A stretch of DNA of 64,000 nt from JANPLN01 sp041736155 (GTDB lineage: Bacteria > Bdellovibrionota > Bdellovibrionia > Bdellovibrionales > JAGQZY01), in NCBI GenBank assembly GCA_041736155.1, contig JBGSUL010000123.1, positions 45,862 through 109,861 of the forward strand, given 5' to 3'. The stretch's first letter is position 1. The number at the start of each line of letters is the position of its first letter. The position numbers were made by a program, and so were the translations under genes. This document shows positions 24,602 through 33,657 of this stretch, piece after piece. The notes beneath the pieces were generated by a model. That model searched no databases. It saw only the letters and a program-made list of their open reading frames with translations, and had not been told where the DNA came from.

Positions 24602-25876
24602 TTAAAAAATAGAGTTAAGGCCTATGGTTTGGCTGCGATCAGCCCCCACGGACACCACATCCACCGGGACGCCCACCTGTTCTTGTATATAATCCACGTA
24701 CGCGCGCGCCGCGGGCGGCAGGTCCGTTCTCTGGCGGCAGCTGCTGATATCGCTCTGCCAGCCTTTGAATTCCTTATAAACGGGAGAGGCTTGGCCGTTT
24801 TGAGCAAAGAGAAAATCATTCGAGGCATGACCGTTGGTCTGATAGCTATGGCACACCTTAATGGTGTCAAACGTGTTGAGCACATCGAGCTTTGTGAGAA
24901 CGATGCTGCTGATGCCATTGATCTGGATGGAGTATTTGAGGGCCACTAGGTCTAACCAGCCACAGCGGCGGGGACGGCCTGTTGTGGCGCCAAACTCGGA
25001 GCCTTCTTTGCGAAGTTTTTCGCCAATCGCATCGTTGAGCTCAGTGGGAAAGGGCCCCTCGCCCACGCGTGTGCAGTACGCCTTGGTAATGCCCACCACT
25101 TTAGAAATTTTTTGGGGACCGATTCCGGAGCTTAAACACGCCGAAGCGCTGATGGTGGAAGAGCTAGTCACAAAAGGATATGAGCCGTGGAAAATATCGA
25201 GCAGAGCGCCTTGTGCACCTTCGAAAAGAATTTTTTTATTTTGGCTGAGCCACCCATTGAGCAGCTCTCCCAAGTTATCGATCAAGTACGGTCGATAGTA
25301 CTCCGCCACACTTTGCAATTGATCGTAGACAGCCTGAGCGCTGACAGGAGGGATTTTGTAGAGATGTTGGAACAAACAATTTTTCTCTTCGAGCAATAAC
25401 TCTAATTTATTCATCAATTGGGGAGAGAAAAGATCGCGGAAAAGAATGGCGCGACGAGAAGAACGATCCTCGTATGCGGGGCCGATACCACGTTTAGTCG
25501 TGCCGATTTTGCTGCGATTTTCGCGAGCGGCATCGAGATCTTTATGGAAAGGAAGAACCAGAGTGGTTTGCCCAGCGATGCGAAAACGATCGGGGCCGAT
25601 GTTGTAGCCTGCCGCTTTGACCTTTTCCATTTCTTCTTTGAGACTGAAAACATCGAGAGCCACGCCGCTGCCAATAAAACACTGGGTATGCGGGTGAAGA
25701 ATTCCAGAGGGAACTAAGTGAAGAACAGTTTTTTTACCACCGACGATGAGCGTATGTCCCGCGTTCGCGCCACCTTGAAAGCGGACAACGCCATCAGAAT
25801 CTTGTGAGAAGTAATCGACAAATTTGCCTTTACCTTCATCACCCCATTGAGCACCAACAATAATCACAGCAGGCAT
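24602..25876 (-). CDS. purA: adenylosuccinate synthetase
   Basis: 424 residues. Starts MPAVIIVGAQWGDEGKGK (the GDEGKGK GTP-binding loop), chosen over a codon 21 bases upstream because AGGGAGGG precedes this ATG. Other signatures: QGGANAGHT, GTTKRGIGPAYEDR, GVGEGPFPTE-type VGEGPFPTEL, GATTGRPRRCGWLD and VLTKLDVL. Converts IMP and aspartate to adenylosuccinate using GTP, first step of the AMP branch. Full length and intact. Two tRNA genes follow on the same strand after about 110 bases. Confidence 0.97.
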   Translation of the reverse strand: MPAVIIVGAQWGDEGKGKFVDYFSQDSDGVVRFQGGANAGHTLIVGGKKTVLHLVPSGILHPHTQCFIGSGVALDVFSLKEEMEKVKAAGYNIGPDRFRIAGQTTLVLPFHKDLDAARENRSKIGTTKRGIGPAYEDRSSRRAILFRDLFSPQLMNKLELLLEEKNCLFQHLYKIPPVSAQAVYDQLQSVAEYYRPYLIDNLGELLNGWLSQNKKILFEGAQGALLDIFHGSYPFVTSSSTISASACLSSGIGPQKISKVVGITKAYCTRVGEGPFPTELNDAIGEKLRKEGSEFGATTGRPRRCGWLDLVALKYSIQINGISSIVLTKLDVLNTFDTIKVCHSYQTNGHASNDFLFAQNGQASPVYKEFKGWQSDISSCRQRTDLPPAARAYVDYIQEQVGVPVDVVSVGADRSQTIGLNSIF

Positions 25877-25978
25877 AAACCCTCCCTTTAAACCCATGAG
25901 AAATGCAGCGCCAATCTAACGAAGCGGGCGAGGGAAGTCAAAAAATGAGAGAGCGTATCGAAGAATTATTGTGTCATT

Positions 25979-26159
25979 AAAGCTGGTTTAAGACAGAAAA
26001 AAAGAAAGAGGATTTTTAGGAACTAGCGTGCGAACGGGCCTAATAAATATGCGACTCCGGGTTGCGGCATCGCAGATGACGCGATCCGAAGACGAGCCCG
26101 TGTCCGTCGAGCTCGTTCCTAAAAATCCACTTTCTTTTTTTCTGTCTTAAACCAGCTTT
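25979..26159. repeat. giant hairpin element 1, anchored at the serA stop codon
   Basis: Arms 25979-26023 and 26115-26159 (45 bp) are inverted copies with one mismatch. The right arm contains the last codons and stop of the serA-like gene (minus strand), so the left arm is an inverted copy of that gene's 3' end. Inner arm ends are TTTTTAGGAAC / GTTCCTAAAAA. The 91-base core is itself structured (ACGGGC 26034-26039 / GCCCGT 26096-26101; ATCGC 26069-26073 / GCGAT 26081-26085). Layout matches the element at 62310-62497. Confidence 0.85.
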
Positions 26160-27109
26160 TGCGCCCAGAGAGTGGAGGGAGGGAGTGTGTCAGACGCTTT
26201 GCCTGATCGAATAAAGTGCAAAAGTTTATCGACGGCCTCCTGAGAGGCTCTGCGCAGGGCTTGGTGTGTGGTGGCGCCAATGTGTGGTGTGCAGAAAATC
26301 TGTGGATGATCGAGGAGTGCTGAGCTTTTGTCCAAAGGTTCGGCAGCATAAACATCTAAACCCAGACGAAATTGCGGATTTTCTGCGAGATAATTTAACA
26401 GCGAGCTAAAACAAATCACATCGCCGCGACTGGCGTTGATCAAAGTGGCTGTTTCGTGGAACCAATCCAAGGTCGACGCTTTGACCATATGGTAGGTTTC
26501 GGAGGTGAGTGGCACGTGATAACTGATCACGTCGGATTTGCGCACCACTTCTTCATAACCAAGAAACGTTGTTTCGGGGTGGAGTGTCTGGTCGACGTAG
26601 GGATCATGCACCAAAATGTCCATGCCAAAGGCCTCAGCCATTTTTTTTACGCGTGAACCGATACGCCCCAAACCTATCAGACCGAGAGTTTGGCCGCTGA
26701 GTTCTTCGCCGATGAGGGCGCCGCGCTCCCAGTGCCCAGAACGCATTTGCTCAAGAGAGCGTTCGTAGCAGCGTTGAGTGGCCAGCATAAGACCGAGAGT
26801 GTGTTCCGCCGCACTTTGTGCGTTGGCTTCGGGTGTGTGCATAACAATCACATTGTTGTTTTTGCAAGCGGCGAGATCGATATGATCAAATCCACTGGTG
26901 GCAGTGATGACAACTTTGAGATTTGGCATCATCAATAACAGCTCGGCGGTGACTTTGACGCCACTGCGGATCAACATTCCGTCGCAGGTGGCCCACTGAT
27001 TTTTACAATCACCGATGTTTTCGACGACGTGCACGTTCACTAAGCCGCATTGGCGGAGAATAACCATGGAATCTTGCGAAAAACGATTGGCAACGATGAG
27101 ATTAAACAC
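26147..27109 (-). CDS. serA: D-3-phosphoglycerate dehydrogenase-like, short form
   Basis: 320 residues, NAD-dependent 2-hydroxyacid dehydrogenase. GLIGLGRIGSRVKKMAEAFGM is the Rossmann loop with the dinucleotide motif G-x-G-x-x-G, then SAAEHTLGLMLA, INASRGDV (catalytic Arg), GLDVYAAEP (catalytic Glu) and TPHIGATTHQA (catalytic His). It lacks the C-terminal ACT and intervening domains of E. coli SerA, as in type III enzymes. An eight-base overlap with a class V aminotransferase gene supports serine or glycine metabolism. Its stop lies in the arm of a giant hairpin. Confidence 0.85.
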   Translation of the reverse strand: MFNLIVANRFSQDSMVILRQCGLVNVHVVENIGDCKNQWATCDGMLIRSGVKVTAELLLMMPNLKVVITATSGFDHIDLAACKNNNVIVMHTPEANAQSAAEHTLGLMLATQRCYERSLEQMRSGHWERGALIGEELSGQTLGLIGLGRIGSRVKKMAEAFGMDILVHDPYVDQTLHPETTFLGYEEVVRKSDVISYHVPLTSETYHMVKASTLDWFHETATLINASRGDVICFSSLLNYLAENPQFRLGLDVYAAEPLDKSSALLDHPQIFCTPHIGATTHQALRRASQEAVDKLLHFIRSGKASDTLPPSTLWAQKLV

Positions 27110-28184
27110 GTGTCATCTCCGCCACGACATTGTGAATCGCGTCGGCGGTTTTGTCTAAATCTTGCAAGGTCATGGCGCCCATGTGTCCCACGCGCAAAAC
27201 TTTTCCTTTGAGTTGATCTTGGCCACCCATCACCACAATGCGGTGTTTTTCTTGCAGGATCTGTTGCACTTTTTGTGAGTCCAGAGGGACGGCAAGACAA
27301 GTTAAACTTGGGCTTGGTAGGGCGGGAAACTGTGTAATTTGTTTGTTAAATACACGCCGACGAAAATGTTCTGCGCGCTCGTTGTGGAGTTGGAAAAGCT
27401 GTGGCAAACCCATTTTCTCAATGGCGGCCAGCTGCACATTCATGGTGCGTAAAAGACTGACGGCGGAGCTAAAACGTGTTTGCGTTTTTTGATTGGCTTT
27501 TAATTCTTCGATTAAATTCCAATAGTACGTTTGTTGTGGTGCTATTTTTTTGGCTTCCTCGAGTGCTCGCGGTGACAAACTTAAAACTGTTAAACCCGTA
27601 GGAAGACTCAGTGCTTTTTGTGAGCCACTCATCACCACATCCAATCCCCATTCATCCATTTTGAGAGGGAAAGCGCCGAGGCCGGTCACAGCGTCGACAA
27701 TCAATAGACACGAGCTGTTTTTCGTCAGTTGGGCTATCTGTTCCGTGGGAAGTAAAGCGCCGGTACTTGTTTCGCAAGCTTGGCACAAGAGAGCTTTGGC
27801 GTCCGGATGTTGTTTAAGAGTGTCGGCAATTTTTTGCAGATCAATTGCTGAACCCCAGGGGAATGAAAGTAAAATAGAATTGTAACCCAAGGCGATGGCC
27901 ATCTCGTGCCAACGGGCGCCAAATTTCCCGCTATCAATAGAGATGACTTTTTCACCGCGACGTACAGTGTTGACCAGCGAGGCCTCCATCCCACCAGTAC
28001 CCGTTGCGGTGAGAACAAAACACGGTTGCTGAGTCATAAAAACGATTTTGAGGCGGCGTAAAATTTGCTCGAGAATGGCTTCAAACTCATTAGTTCTGTG
28101 ATGGAGCACCGGGAGCGCCAACTCTTTAAGCACATCCTCGGAAAGGGGCACTGGGCCTGGTGTCATGAGTTTGTAATCATTCAT
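27102..28184 (-). CDS. class V aminotransferase (serine/alanine-glyoxylate type)
   Basis: 360 residues, PLP-dependent. TPGPVPL at the N-terminus and LLCQACETSTGALLP, LLIVDAVTGLGAFP (PLP aspartate), SGSQKALSLPTGL (Schiff-base lysine) and RVGHMG near the C-terminus define the AGXT/SGAT family. In several lineages this subgroup pairs with a SerA and can act as phosphoserine or serine-glyoxylate aminotransferase. Translationally coupled to serA downstream. Specificity cannot be decided from sequence alone. Confidence 0.88.
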   Translation of the reverse strand: MNDYKLMTPGPVPLSEDVLKELALPVLHHRTNEFEAILEQILRRLKIVFMTQQPCFVLTATGTGGMEASLVNTVRRGEKVISIDSGKFGARWHEMAIALGYNSILLSFPWGSAIDLQKIADTLKQHPDAKALLCQACETSTGALLPTEQIAQLTKNSSCLLIVDAVTGLGAFPLKMDEWGLDVVMSGSQKALSLPTGLTVLSLSPRALEEAKKIAPQQTYYWNLIEELKANQKTQTRFSSAVSLLRTMNVQLAAIEKMGLPQLFQLHNERAEHFRRRVFNKQITQFPALPSPSLTCLAVPLDSQKVQQILQEKHRIVVMGGQDQLKGKVLRVGHMGAMTLQDLDKTADAIHNVVAEMTRV

Positions 28185-28237
28185 TTTTTCAATTTCTGTC
28201 TTGAAAGCGGAAAAGTCAAAAGGTAGCTTAGTTGAAC

Positions 28238-28801
28238 ATGAAAAAACTCGTTATCATGAGTCTCATTCTTACGCTTGCTGGTTGTGCTTACCACATGGGG
28301 CCGTATAAGCGTGAGTTGCCTGGTGGTTACAAAAAAATCTTTGTGAAAATTTTGGAAAATCGTTCGCAAGAAGTGGGCGTAGAGGCCGAGTTTACCAACG
28401 CCCTGATTGAAGATCTCGCGCGCTCGGGCGTGGCCCAAGTGTCTCGGGAAGCCGACGCCGATGTGATTTTGGGTGGCGTGATTTATGCGATTAGCTATCG
28501 AGGTCAGTCAGCCTTCTCCTTTGAGACGGCACCTGGACAAACCGGCACTCAGCCCCGCAGTTTGTTTGGGGAGTATCAAACCAACGTGAATGTTTTATTT
28601 AAATTGCATGATCGCCAAGGCAAAGAATTATGGCAGAGCCAAATTGCCGGTGATAGAAACTACAAAGCGCCACAATTAAAAACCATGGGACTCAGTACGG
28701 CTAATCCGTTGTATAATCAAAATGCACGCCGCCAGGTCTTAAAGTTAGTCGCTAAGGATATGGCCACCGAAGTGGTCAGTGACATGACGGAGGACTACTA
28801 G
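28238..28801 (+). CDS. lptE: LPS-assembly lipoprotein LptE
   Basis: 187 residues from the ATG at 28238; the in-frame TTG six bases upstream is less likely. Lipobox TLAG-C at residue 16. Body has the LptE-type two-layer fold: VKILENRSQEVGVEAEFTNALIEDLARSG, DADVILGGVI, then beta strands ending in a C-terminal helix. LptE plugs the LptD barrel in the outer membrane and helps LPS export. It precedes holA, with the TAG stop overlapping the GTG start of holA by one base, an order common in many proteobacteria (lptE-holA). Confidence 0.8.
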   Translation: MKKLVIMSLILTLAGCAYHMGPYKRELPGGYKKIFVKILENRSQEVGVEAEFTNALIEDLARSGVAQVSREADADVILGGVIYAISYRGQSAFSFETAPGQTGTQPRSLFGEYQTNVNVLFKLHDRQGKELWQSQIAGDRNYKAPQLKTMGLSTANPLYNQNARRQVLKLVAKDMATEVVSDMTEDY

Positions 28802-29793
28802 TGGATTTCCAGCTGAGTGCCTTCGAAAAGAAAATCAAAAGTCGTTTGCAACCGCTTTATTTTTTCTATGGAGAAGAAGAATTTCTCTTACAAGAAGCTC
28901 TCGGAGTTTTTGAATCTGCCGTTCTTGATGAAGGCACTCGCGATTTTAATTTTGATTCTTTTTATGCCAAAGAAACCCCCACTTCACAAATTTTAGATGT
29001 GATTGAGACCTTGCCGATGATGTCGCCGTATCGTTTGGTCGTCGTCAAAGGTATTGAAAAATGGACAGAGGCGGATTGGGAAGTTTTTGAGCCGTATCTG
29101 CGCAATCCAGCGGATACCAGTGTTGTGGTATTGACGTCGAAGAGTGTTGATAAGCGCAAGAAAACCCACAAACTTCTCTTGGAAAAAGCGGATTCTGTGG
29201 AATTCAAAAAACCCTACGACAATCAAATTGCTGGATGGGTGCAGTACATCGCTAAAAAGAACAAAATCGCCATAGATCCGGATGCCATCCATCTTCTGCA
29301 CCAATTTGTCGGCAACAATCTTCTTGAGATGGAAAGTGAAATTATAAAATTGATTCAGTTTATTGGCAGTCGCCCAACGATTACGACGAAAGATGTGATC
29401 GAAGTGGTTTCTAAAATCAAAGTGCAATCGGTTTTTGATCTCGCTCGTGCCATTGGCGAGTGTGATAAAGCTCGCGCCCTTTTGTGTTTATCACAATTGT
29501 TGTCCCACGGACAAAACGAAGTAGGCATTTTAGCTTTAGTCGCTCGTCATGTACGTATTTTGCGTTCCGTGCGCAAGGCACAGAACGAAGGGTTACGAGG
29601 AGCGCAAATGGCTTCGAAGGTGGGTGTATCGCCGTATTTTCTTCAAGAGTACGAAGCGCAAGCGCGCGAATGGAGTGATAGAAAAATTGAAAATACCTTC
29701 AAAGCATTGCTCGATACAGATCGTGCACTGAAGTCGTCGCCGCTATCCTCACATATTTGGTTGGAGAACTTTGTAATTCAAACTTGCCAATAA
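28801..29793 (+). CDS. holA: DNA polymerase III delta subunit
   Basis: 330 residues starting with GTG at the last base of the lptE stop. LYFFYGEEEFLLQEA is the N-terminal Walker A-like start of the delta family; domain II about 140-210, and the C-terminal clamp-loader collar domain follows with VQSVFDLARAIGECDKARAL and LALVARHVRILRSV. Delta opens the beta sliding clamp. Usual length for HolA. Confidence 0.92.
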   Translation: MDFQLSAFEKKIKSRLQPLYFFYGEEEFLLQEALGVFESAVLDEGTRDFNFDSFYAKETPTSQILDVIETLPMMSPYRLVVVKGIEKWTEADWEVFEPYLRNPADTSVVVLTSKSVDKRKKTHKLLLEKADSVEFKKPYDNQIAGWVQYIAKKNKIAIDPDAIHLLHQFVGNNLLEMESEIIKLIQFIGSRPTITTKDVIEVVSKIKVQSVFDLARAIGECDKARALLCLSQLLSHGQNEVGILALVARHVRILRSVRKAQNEGLRGAQMASKVGVSPYFLQEYEAQAREWSDRKIENTFKALLDTDRALKSSPLSSHIWLENFVIQTCQ

Positions 29794-29892
29794 AAAGAAT
29801 TATGACAAAGTCCTTTGCGAACTTATTCGCAATTCAATATAGATTTTAAACAAAAGGTATTAAAAAGAGGCGGGGCGGCCGAGAGGCAAGAG

Positions 29893-29916
29893 TCCCTTCT
29901 TAAGATAAAGAAGGGA
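29893..29916. terminator. hairpin between convergent holA and rpsT
   Basis: Stem TCCCTTCTT (29893-29901) / AAGAAGGGA (29908-29916), loop AAGATA. Modest T-runs on both sides (ACTTTTGA on the plus strand), consistent with weak bidirectional termination. Confidence 0.5.
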
Positions 29917-29928
29917 ACTGACTTTTGA

Positions 29929-30186
29929 CTACTTGCTAACTTGAATGCTCATGCGGCTAATTTTGCGAGAAGCCGTTTGTGTTTTGTAAATGCCTTTTTG
30001 TGCGGCTTTATCAATAGCACTTGAGAACTCACGAAGAGCTGTTTCTTTTTGAGCTTTGTCTGTGCCAGCAAGGGCTGTGCGCAGTTTTTTCTCAGCTGTG
30101 CGAACAGCTTTTTTTGCTTGTTGATTGCGATCCCGTCTTACAAGAGCCTGACGAGCTTGTTTTTCGGCTGACTTAATATTTGCCAA
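29929..30186 (-). CDS. rpsT: 30S ribosomal protein S20
   Basis: 85 residues. The universal S20 start MANIKSAEKQARQA is encoded from a TTG at 30186, which lies seven bases after GGAGG. An in-frame ATG at 30192 sits only one base after GGAGG and would give MTLANIK; I therefore choose the TTG. Basic, helical, ends MSIQVSK. Binds 16S rRNA at the base of the body. rpsT is autoregulated in E. coli partly through a non-ATG start; a TTG here suggests similar weak initiation. Monocistronic, divergent from murJ. Confidence 0.93.
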   Translation of the reverse strand: MANIKSAEKQARQALVRRDRNQQAKKAVRTAEKKLRTALAGTDKAQKETALREFSSAIDKAAQKGIYKTQTASRKISRMSIQVSK

Positions 30187-30273
30187 GGTCATTCCTCCAA
30201 AGTAATCTGAATCAACGTTTCTAGTATAAAAGAGCTGTCGAGACAAGCCTTTTTGCTTTGAGGGTGGGATTCT

Positions 30274-31866
30274 TTGCAAGCAAAAGCCGAACAAAAAACA
30301 AATCACAAAACAAAAGATTCGGTTGCAAAATCAGCTATTTACTTTGCTTCTGGCACACTCATGAGTCGCCTAGTGGGTATGGTTCGGGACTCCCTTTTAG
30401 TGGCGATTTTTGGTCAAACTGTGTCCGACGCCTGGTTGGCGGCCTTTCGTTTCCCCAATTTATTTCGGCGTATTTTTGGCGAAGGAGCGCTCTCGGCCTG
30501 TTTTATTCCTCTCTATGTTGAATATAAAGATCGTGGAAATCAAAAAGCACTGGGGGAGCTCACGGCCGGTGTTCTTGGGCTCCTTTTGGCGGTGCAGATT
30601 CCGCTGACGTTCCTTTTTATGACGGGCATGGACAAAATCATTGCGGCGTGGATGAACGGCAAGGGTTTTACCGAGGTTCCTGGAAAAATGGAACTCACGA
30701 TCACCATGACAAAAATCATGTTTCCGTTTTTGTTGTTGATGACTTTGTATGCGTTTTTTATGGCTGTGCTCAATGCCCATAAAAAGTTCCTTTTGTCTTC
30801 CATGGCTCCACTGTTTTTTAATCTCATCATCGTCTTTGCCTCACTCTATTGTTATTGGACGGGATGGATTTCGGCGATTTTTCTATCGTGGTCGGTGATT
30901 GCCGGTGGAATTGTGCAGTTTACGGTGTTGATTCCATCTTTTTATAAACTGCAAGTTCCCTTTACCTGGTCGATGAATAGTCTCACATCTGAGCCTGTGC
31001 GCCGAGTGCTCAAAGCTTTTTTGCCCAGTGTGTTTGGATTGGGGATTGTGCAATTCATGAGTTTTGTAAATACGTCCTTTGCCAGTCAGCTCAATGAGGG
31101 GGCGGTCACCGCGATTTATCTTGCGGATCGGCTGTTGGAGCTTCCGTTGTCCTTAGTGGCGGTGAGTTTAGGCACAGCCCTTTTGCCCACACTCTCGGAG
31201 CAAATCAGTCAGCACAACGAAGAACAATTTAAAAAAGAACTTTTTAAAAATCTCAAATTTTTATTGTTGTTGTGTATACCGGCCGCCGTGGGTTTGTGGG
31301 TGACGTCTTCGCTGGCGGTCTCGGTCCTTTTTGAGCACGGTGCTTATACCTCAACCGAAGGCGATGTGGTGGCGGGCATCGTGAGAGTGTATGCGTTCAC
31401 ACTCATTGCGGCATCGATGACACGAATTTTAGGACAAGCTTTTTACGCCGAGAAAAAGACTATGGTGCCGGCCGTGGCCGCTCTCGTTGGTTTTTTATTT
31501 CATATCACAATGGCGCCTATTTTGATGGGACGTACGGGCATCCAAGGTCTGGTGATTTCGACAGGACTGGCGGCGTTTATTAATTGTGGAGTATTGATAG
31601 CGTGGCTGACAGTGCGCCATGGAAATCTGTATTGGGGAGCGCTGACAATTTTTGTTTTAAAACTGTTAGCGGCTAGCTCGGCGATTGTTGCGGCCAGCTG
31701 GTTACAAAATTTGATTTATGTTCCTGAAAGTTTTTTTGAAAAAGCCTTCGCACTCACCGCAGTGGTTTTAGTGAGTGTGTTGGGATTTTTTATCTTAGCA
31801 AAGCTCTTGAAAGTGCATGAGGCCGATGTGCTTATTCAAAAGCTGAAGCGCCGACGTCGAGTTTAA
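30274..31866 (+). CDS. murJ: lipid II flippase MurJ
   Basis: 530 residues beginning at TTG after GAGGGTGGG. Multi-pass MATE/MOP-type transporter with about 14 helices. Family signatures: SRLVGMVRDSLLVAIFG, AFRFPNLFRRIFGEGALSACFIP, GLGIVQFMSFVNTSFAS and LSLVAVSLGTALLPTLS. Arg residues of the central cavity (RLVG, RDS, FRR) are present. It moves lipid-linked murein precursor across the inner membrane. Adjacent genes are rpsT and a glycosyltransferase cluster. Confidence 0.95.
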   Translation: MQAKAEQKTNHKTKDSVAKSAIYFASGTLMSRLVGMVRDSLLVAIFGQTVSDAWLAAFRFPNLFRRIFGEGALSACFIPLYVEYKDRGNQKALGELTAGVLGLLLAVQIPLTFLFMTGMDKIIAAWMNGKGFTEVPGKMELTITMTKIMFPFLLLMTLYAFFMAVLNAHKKFLLSSMAPLFFNLIIVFASLYCYWTGWISAIFLSWSVIAGGIVQFTVLIPSFYKLQVPFTWSMNSLTSEPVRRVLKAFLPSVFGLGIVQFMSFVNTSFASQLNEGAVTAIYLADRLLELPLSLVAVSLGTALLPTLSEQISQHNEEQFKKELFKNLKFLLLLCIPAAVGLWVTSSLAVSVLFEHGAYTSTEGDVVAGIVRVYAFTLIAASMTRILGQAFYAEKKTMVPAVAALVGFLFHITMAPILMGRTGIQGLVISTGLAAFINCGVLIAWLTVRHGNLYWGALTIFVLKLLAASSAIVAASWLQNLIYVPESFFEKAFALTAVVLVSVLGFFILAKLLKVHEADVLIQKLKRRRRV

Positions 31867-31911
31867 CCATCGCATCAACGATGGAAAATCCATGTTGTGA
31901 AAGCAAAGAAA

Positions 31912-33630
31912 TTAAAATGCGGTATCAAAACGGAACAAAGAGAAGGGATTTTTCCAGGCTTCCTTTGGCAATTCGCTATGAACAAAAGCAAAGTGCTGTA
32001 ATTCCCACGGAACGGCAATCCAGTGCACGTCGTTTTCTTTGGTGAGACTCTTGGATTTGTCGAGATAAAGGCATGAGGAGGAGATGTTCTCGAAGGTATT
32101 GGAGTTAACGACGGGCTTTTTTGTCGAGGCGAGGAGCCAGTAGTTTTTTCCGCGAAAAGAGAGAATGTCGAAGGGAGTTAAAGACGTTTGATTCATATGG
32201 AAGATCTGTGCACGCCACCAAACACCGGGAAAATACTCAATGTAATTTTTTTCGAGATAGGGAGTGAGCAAAGGTTCATAGTAGGTATTTTTAAATGTGT
32301 AGAGATATACATCAGGTGGACGCAATTGAATCTCTCGCAAAAGTTCTTCTCGATGTGTTACATCACCAGGTCCTATAAAATAAAAATAGGTCGTATCGCG
32401 AGGAAGAAGCCCTATGATGTCGTAAATTGAAACAGCAGGGTTTTGGATTTTGTAATCCTCGAGTTGCTGTACAAATTGGAGTTGTTCGCGATTATTGTTG
32501 GCATGGAGGTTTCGTTGGTACTGAAAAAAACAGAGGACACAAGAACCGACAAGAATCGCAGCGGGTACCCAACGTGCGCGTGCTGTAATTTTGGCGAAGA
32601 GATAAAATGAGGCAAACTGTACAGCCCAAACGGGAGCTAAAAAGGTGCCGAGAAAAAAGGGAAGTTTTTGGTTGTAGAGAAAAACAAAAATTATCAGGCT
32701 TGCGGTGAGCACATTCAGATGTTCAACCCATGTGTTTTTGATGGACGAATAGAGGCTGCGGTATATAAATTGGGTAAACCAAAAAATAAACACAAAACTG
32801 TGAAACCAGTTTTGCAGAAAAAAGCGGTAGACATAATAAAAATCCATTTTTTGCAAATAATCCGCGCCGCCGAGATCCCTATGAAAGCTTTTAAAATAAA
32901 AATCCGCTGCGGAGTGGAGGGCGCGGAGTAAAATACTGTCGGATTTGAAAAATATGAGAGCAATGAAAACAGTCAAAAGTATTTGCAGTGGGGCCAAAAT
33001 CGAAACAAACAGCAACGTCGACCGCGCGTGATCGTCTTTGTTGGTAGAGCGAATTCGCAAAAGAGCTGCGAGTATCAGCAGAAGCGCGGTCCAGATAAGG
33101 GCTTTGGGTGTCGTGAGGAGTAAAAGAATCTGCAAGCTGCTGAGAAGAAATAAGCGTCGCAGATTCACCTGGGACCATTGCAAAATAAAGAGAAGAATCA
33201 CGGAGTAGATGGACAACGAGAGAATATCGGCGCGAATACGAAATGCTTGATTGAAAAAAAGACTGGCCGTGAGAAGAAACAAAAAAGTAGGGGCGCGCAA
33301 TTGTTTATGAGCGAAGACATGACTTACGATCACAGCTTGCAACCAAGCCGCACTCAAACCAATAACGGAAAAGCCCAATCGCGATAGGTAATAAACTTGC
33401 ACATTAGTTTGTGCTGGGAGAATGGCCAGCTTGTTGATGAAGTGAAAAAAAGATTTAAAATAAACGGCGTGGGGTGGATCATGAGAGAATATCTGTTCGG
33501 AGAGCGTCATCAACCAAATTTCGGAGTCAGAAAAATAACAGAAACAAGCCAAATAGAGAAACAGAACAGTAAAAAAAGCCGACAATGTTCTGTAAAGAGC
33601 AGTTTCGTTAAAAAAGAATTGTTTTGGCAT
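31912..33630 (-). CDS. multi-pass membrane protein, GT-C glycosyltransferase-like
   Basis: 572 residues with about 10-12 hydrophobic helices in the first 390, then a soluble periplasmic domain of about 170. The luminal loop SDSEIWLMTLSEQIF after the first helix carries acidic residues like the catalytic loop of GT-C (PMT/ArnT-like) enzymes, but no definite family signature is visible. Neighbouring GT2 genes support a role in surface polysaccharide or lipid-linked sugar transfer. Encoded divergently from the first GT2 gene, 27 bases apart. Confidence 0.65.
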   Translation of the reverse strand: MPKQFFFNETALYRTLSAFFTVLFLYLACFCYFSDSEIWLMTLSEQIFSHDPPHAVYFKSFFHFINKLAILPAQTNVQVYYLSRLGFSVIGLSAAWLQAVIVSHVFAHKQLRAPTFLFLLTASLFFNQAFRIRADILSLSIYSVILLFILQWSQVNLRRLFLLSSLQILLLLTTPKALIWTALLLILAALLRIRSTNKDDHARSTLLFVSILAPLQILLTVFIALIFFKSDSILLRALHSAADFYFKSFHRDLGGADYLQKMDFYYVYRFFLQNWFHSFVFIFWFTQFIYRSLYSSIKNTWVEHLNVLTASLIIFVFLYNQKLPFFLGTFLAPVWAVQFASFYLFAKITARARWVPAAILVGSCVLCFFQYQRNLHANNNREQLQFVQQLEDYKIQNPAVSIYDIIGLLPRDTTYFYFIGPGDVTHREELLREIQLRPPDVYLYTFKNTYYEPLLTPYLEKNYIEYFPGVWWRAQIFHMNQTSLTPFDILSFRGKNYWLLASTKKPVVNSNTFENISSSCLYLDKSKSLTKENDVHWIAVPWELQHFAFVHSELPKEAWKNPFSLFRFDTAF

Positions 33631-33657
33631 TTTTTAGTCCCACAGTTATAGGATAGT

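Noticed and set aside
24554..25298. Plus-strand ORFs of 131 and 145 codons opposite purA
   Set aside because: purA is unmistakable on the other strand; these ORFs have no ribosome site or signature.
31867..31884. CCATCG/CGATGG hairpin after murJ as terminator
   Set aside because: Six-bp stem with a six-base loop and no T-run on either strand.
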